Assembly: GCA_964617105.1 (NCBI GenBank) | Contig: CAZTWC010000193.1 | Span: 1 to 7,196, forward strand | Length of the DNA: 7,196 nucleotides | Source: CAZTWC01 sp964617105 [NCBI: uncultured Myxococcia bacterium] | GTDB lineage: Bacteria > CAZTWC01 | Direction: 5' to 3' | Shown here: positions 6,528 to 7,196 of the stretch, piece after piece | How the letters are laid out: each line of letters starts with the position of its first letter | Position numbering within the stretch: position 1 is the first letter of the stretch | Program-made: the position numbers and the translations under genes | Notes under the pieces: model-generated | Databases searched by the model: none | Told to the model about the DNA's origin: nothing | The model's input: only the letters and a program-made list of their open reading frames with translations

Positions 6528-6760
6528 GCGGTCTCCGCTTCCTGGAAAAATACTTTCTCTTCTGCCAGCCAGGCAGCATATTTAAGTGATTGTTCGATGT
6601 CCTCTGGTTCCAGATATGAATAGGATTCAATGATTTTTTCGACATTCATGCCATTGGCCACCAGGTTGATAATTAAGGAAACTGTCACCCTCATGCCTCG
6701 GATACAGGCCCGTCCTCCCATAATATCTTTATTAAAAGTGATTCTGCTTAGCCCTTCCAT
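6524..6760 (-). CDS. DUF433 antitoxin (COG2442)
   Basis: This 78-residue protein carries the full DUF433 signature: RITFNKDIMGGRACIRGMRV (residues 6-25) followed by TVSLIINLVANGMNVEKIIE, the helix-turn-helix-like part, and YLEPEDIEQSLKYAAWLAEE (49-68). In this family the N-terminal segment and HTH bind operator DNA while the C-terminal helix contacts the DUF5615 toxin. It is the first gene of the operon and overlaps the toxin by 4 bp. The start at 6760 has a strong GGGAGA site (6767-6772) at six bases. A perfect TATAAT promoter box and an inverted repeat lie between 6790 and 6850, consistent with autoregulation. No defect is visible. Confidence 0.9.
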   Translation of the reverse strand: MEGLSRITFNKDIMGGRACIRGMRVTVSLIINLVANGMNVEKIIESYSYLEPEDIEQSLKYAAWLAEEKVFFQEAETA

Positions 6761-6789
6761 AACTTATCTCCCAAATACGCTATCTCGGC

Positions 6790-6809
6790 AATAATATTGG
6801 TCAATTATT
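6790..6809. promoter_or_regulatory. Candidate operator of the DUF433/DUF5615 operon
   Basis: The arms AATAAT (6790-6795) and ATTATT (6804-6809) form an inverted repeat with an 8-bp spacer, placed between the -10 box (6821-6826) and the antitoxin RBS (6767-6772). A dimeric DUF433 antitoxin, alone or with its toxin, would be expected to bind such a site and repress transcription. A/T-rich short palindromes also arise by chance, so support is positional. Confidence 0.35.
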
Positions 6810-6820
6810 CTTTGTTAACT

Positions 6821-6850
6821 ATTATACCACACCCCCGCCGAAACCGGCAA
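6821..6850 (-). promoter_or_regulatory. Promoter of the DUF433/DUF5615 operon
   Basis: On the minus strand a perfect -10 box TATAAT (6826-6821) is preceded by TTGCCG (6850-6845, four of six consensus bases) with an 18-bp spacer. The predicted start lies about 55 bases ahead of the antitoxin ATG at 6760, giving a leader long enough for the strong RBS and the palindrome at 6790-6809. GTTAAC (6814-6819) just downstream is itself palindromic. Confidence 0.6.
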
Positions 6851-7085
6851 ACACTATCTGTGAAACTATCATTCTCTATCATTTTGTGAAATTGTGTGAG
6901 CCTCCTGTCTATTTTTCCACTCCACCACTAAAACGTGCCGGATCCCACTCCGGCCACCGGCAGGAAATGACCCAAAAATCTTCGTAACTGCCGTAGAAAA
7001 TTTCTCATGCCCATCGTCACATCGCCCCGAAAATCACCCCTCACATGCCACTACATTTTTCCCATGACATTAAATGTGAATTAAT
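6851..7085. other. Intergenic stretch before the right repeat
   Basis: No gene with a start codon is supported. TGTGAAA occurs at 6859-6865 and 6885-6891, flanking the tandem pair CTATCATTCT / CTATCATTTT (6866-6885), just upstream of the operon's -35 box. A hairpin GCCGG/CCGGC spans 6937-6954. On the minus strand 7004-6909 is an open 31-codon stretch ending in TAG that reads EIFYGSYEDFWVISCRWPEW and onward, unusually tryptophan-rich. It is bounded upstream by a stop and has no start, so it could only be a remnant of a larger protein. Confidence 0.45.
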
Positions 7086-7196
7086 GCAAAAAATCCCCCT
7101 GACCAACCACTGACCAACCGATTTGGGTGATTTTGATTTTGTAAGTATTTGATATTACTAGAAAGAATTGGTGCCGAGGCCGCAGGTCATCCCTTT
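7086..7196 (+). repeat. Right copy of the 111-bp direct repeat, candidate attachment site
   Basis: This copy has the same orientation as the left one and lies 3227 bp from it, start to start. It has the paired 11-bp units (CTGACCAACCA at 7099-7109, CTGACCAACCG at 7110-7120) and the invariant 33 bp (7164-7196) ending in the tRNA-Leu acceptor/CCA complement plus part of the interruption. The window edge cuts it at the base where the visible match ends, so whether a T-arm or an intact tRNA-Leu gene follows is unknown. Seven of the eleven differences from the left copy are transitions, which points to gradual divergence and an old duplication. Confidence 0.8.

Noticed and set aside
6317-6589. Plus-strand frame of 90 codons
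   Set aside because: It is antisense to the DUF5615 and DUF433 genes, which have full family motifs and coupled starts.
6859-6891. Direct repeats TGTGAAA and CTATCATT as a CRISPR-like or iteron array
   Set aside because: There are only two short units each, with no spacer regularity beyond one interval and no associated genes. At most they are a regulatory site.

Overview
The window is a bacterial chromosome segment made of one intact housekeeping-type gene at the left edge followed by about 5.9 kb of mobile and accessory DNA, much of it decayed. An IHF-alpha-like gene fragment, the style of the tyrosine recombinase and the abundance of toxin-antitoxin modules suggest a Gram-negative, perhaps Desulfobacterota-like, host. 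That placement is an impression from protein style and not something the sequence proves.

Layout. Positions 1-1311 (minus) hold a Na+/phosphate cotransporter whose C-terminal PhoU-like domain runs off the left edge. Positions 1387-3692 (minus) hold a broken Tn3-family transposase gene. All three catalytic acidic residues are still readable, but about 240 N-terminal residues are missing, probably replaced by an insertion-sequence-end-like cluster of inverted repeats at 3558-3630, and the C-terminus is thrown out of frame at an A5 run. Positions 3693-4221 are mostly non-coding.

The part from 3859 to the right edge is a repeat-bounded island. A 111-bp sequence at 3859-3969 returns at 7086-7196 in the same orientation with 11 mismatches and no gaps. 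The last 33 bp are identical and contain the 3' end of a tRNA-Leu-like gene (acceptor strand plus CCA). In the left copy a T-arm follows after a 26-bp interruption. This arrangement looks like a pair of attachment sites. Between the copies lie a PIN toxin / ribbon-helix-helix antitoxin pair (4222-4861, minus), a long hairpin-forming REP-like element (4951-5010), a tyrosine recombinase broken by an internal deletion (5098-6107, plus), the first 38 codons of an IHF/HU-type gene converging on the recombinase tail (6035-6151, minus), and a DUF433/DUF5615 toxin-antitoxin operon with a good promoter and operator candidate (6165-6850, minus).

How it fits together. The simplest reading is a small tRNA-Leu-associated integrative island whose recombinase has died while two addiction modules remain intact. 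That would leave the island immobile but hard to lose. The Tn3 remnant and its inverted-repeat scar next door show that the same locus has repeatedly received insertions. No complete new system is evident. The most unusual items are the split tRNA-end repeats, the unlisted IHF fragment and the microhomology-like deletion in the recombinase.
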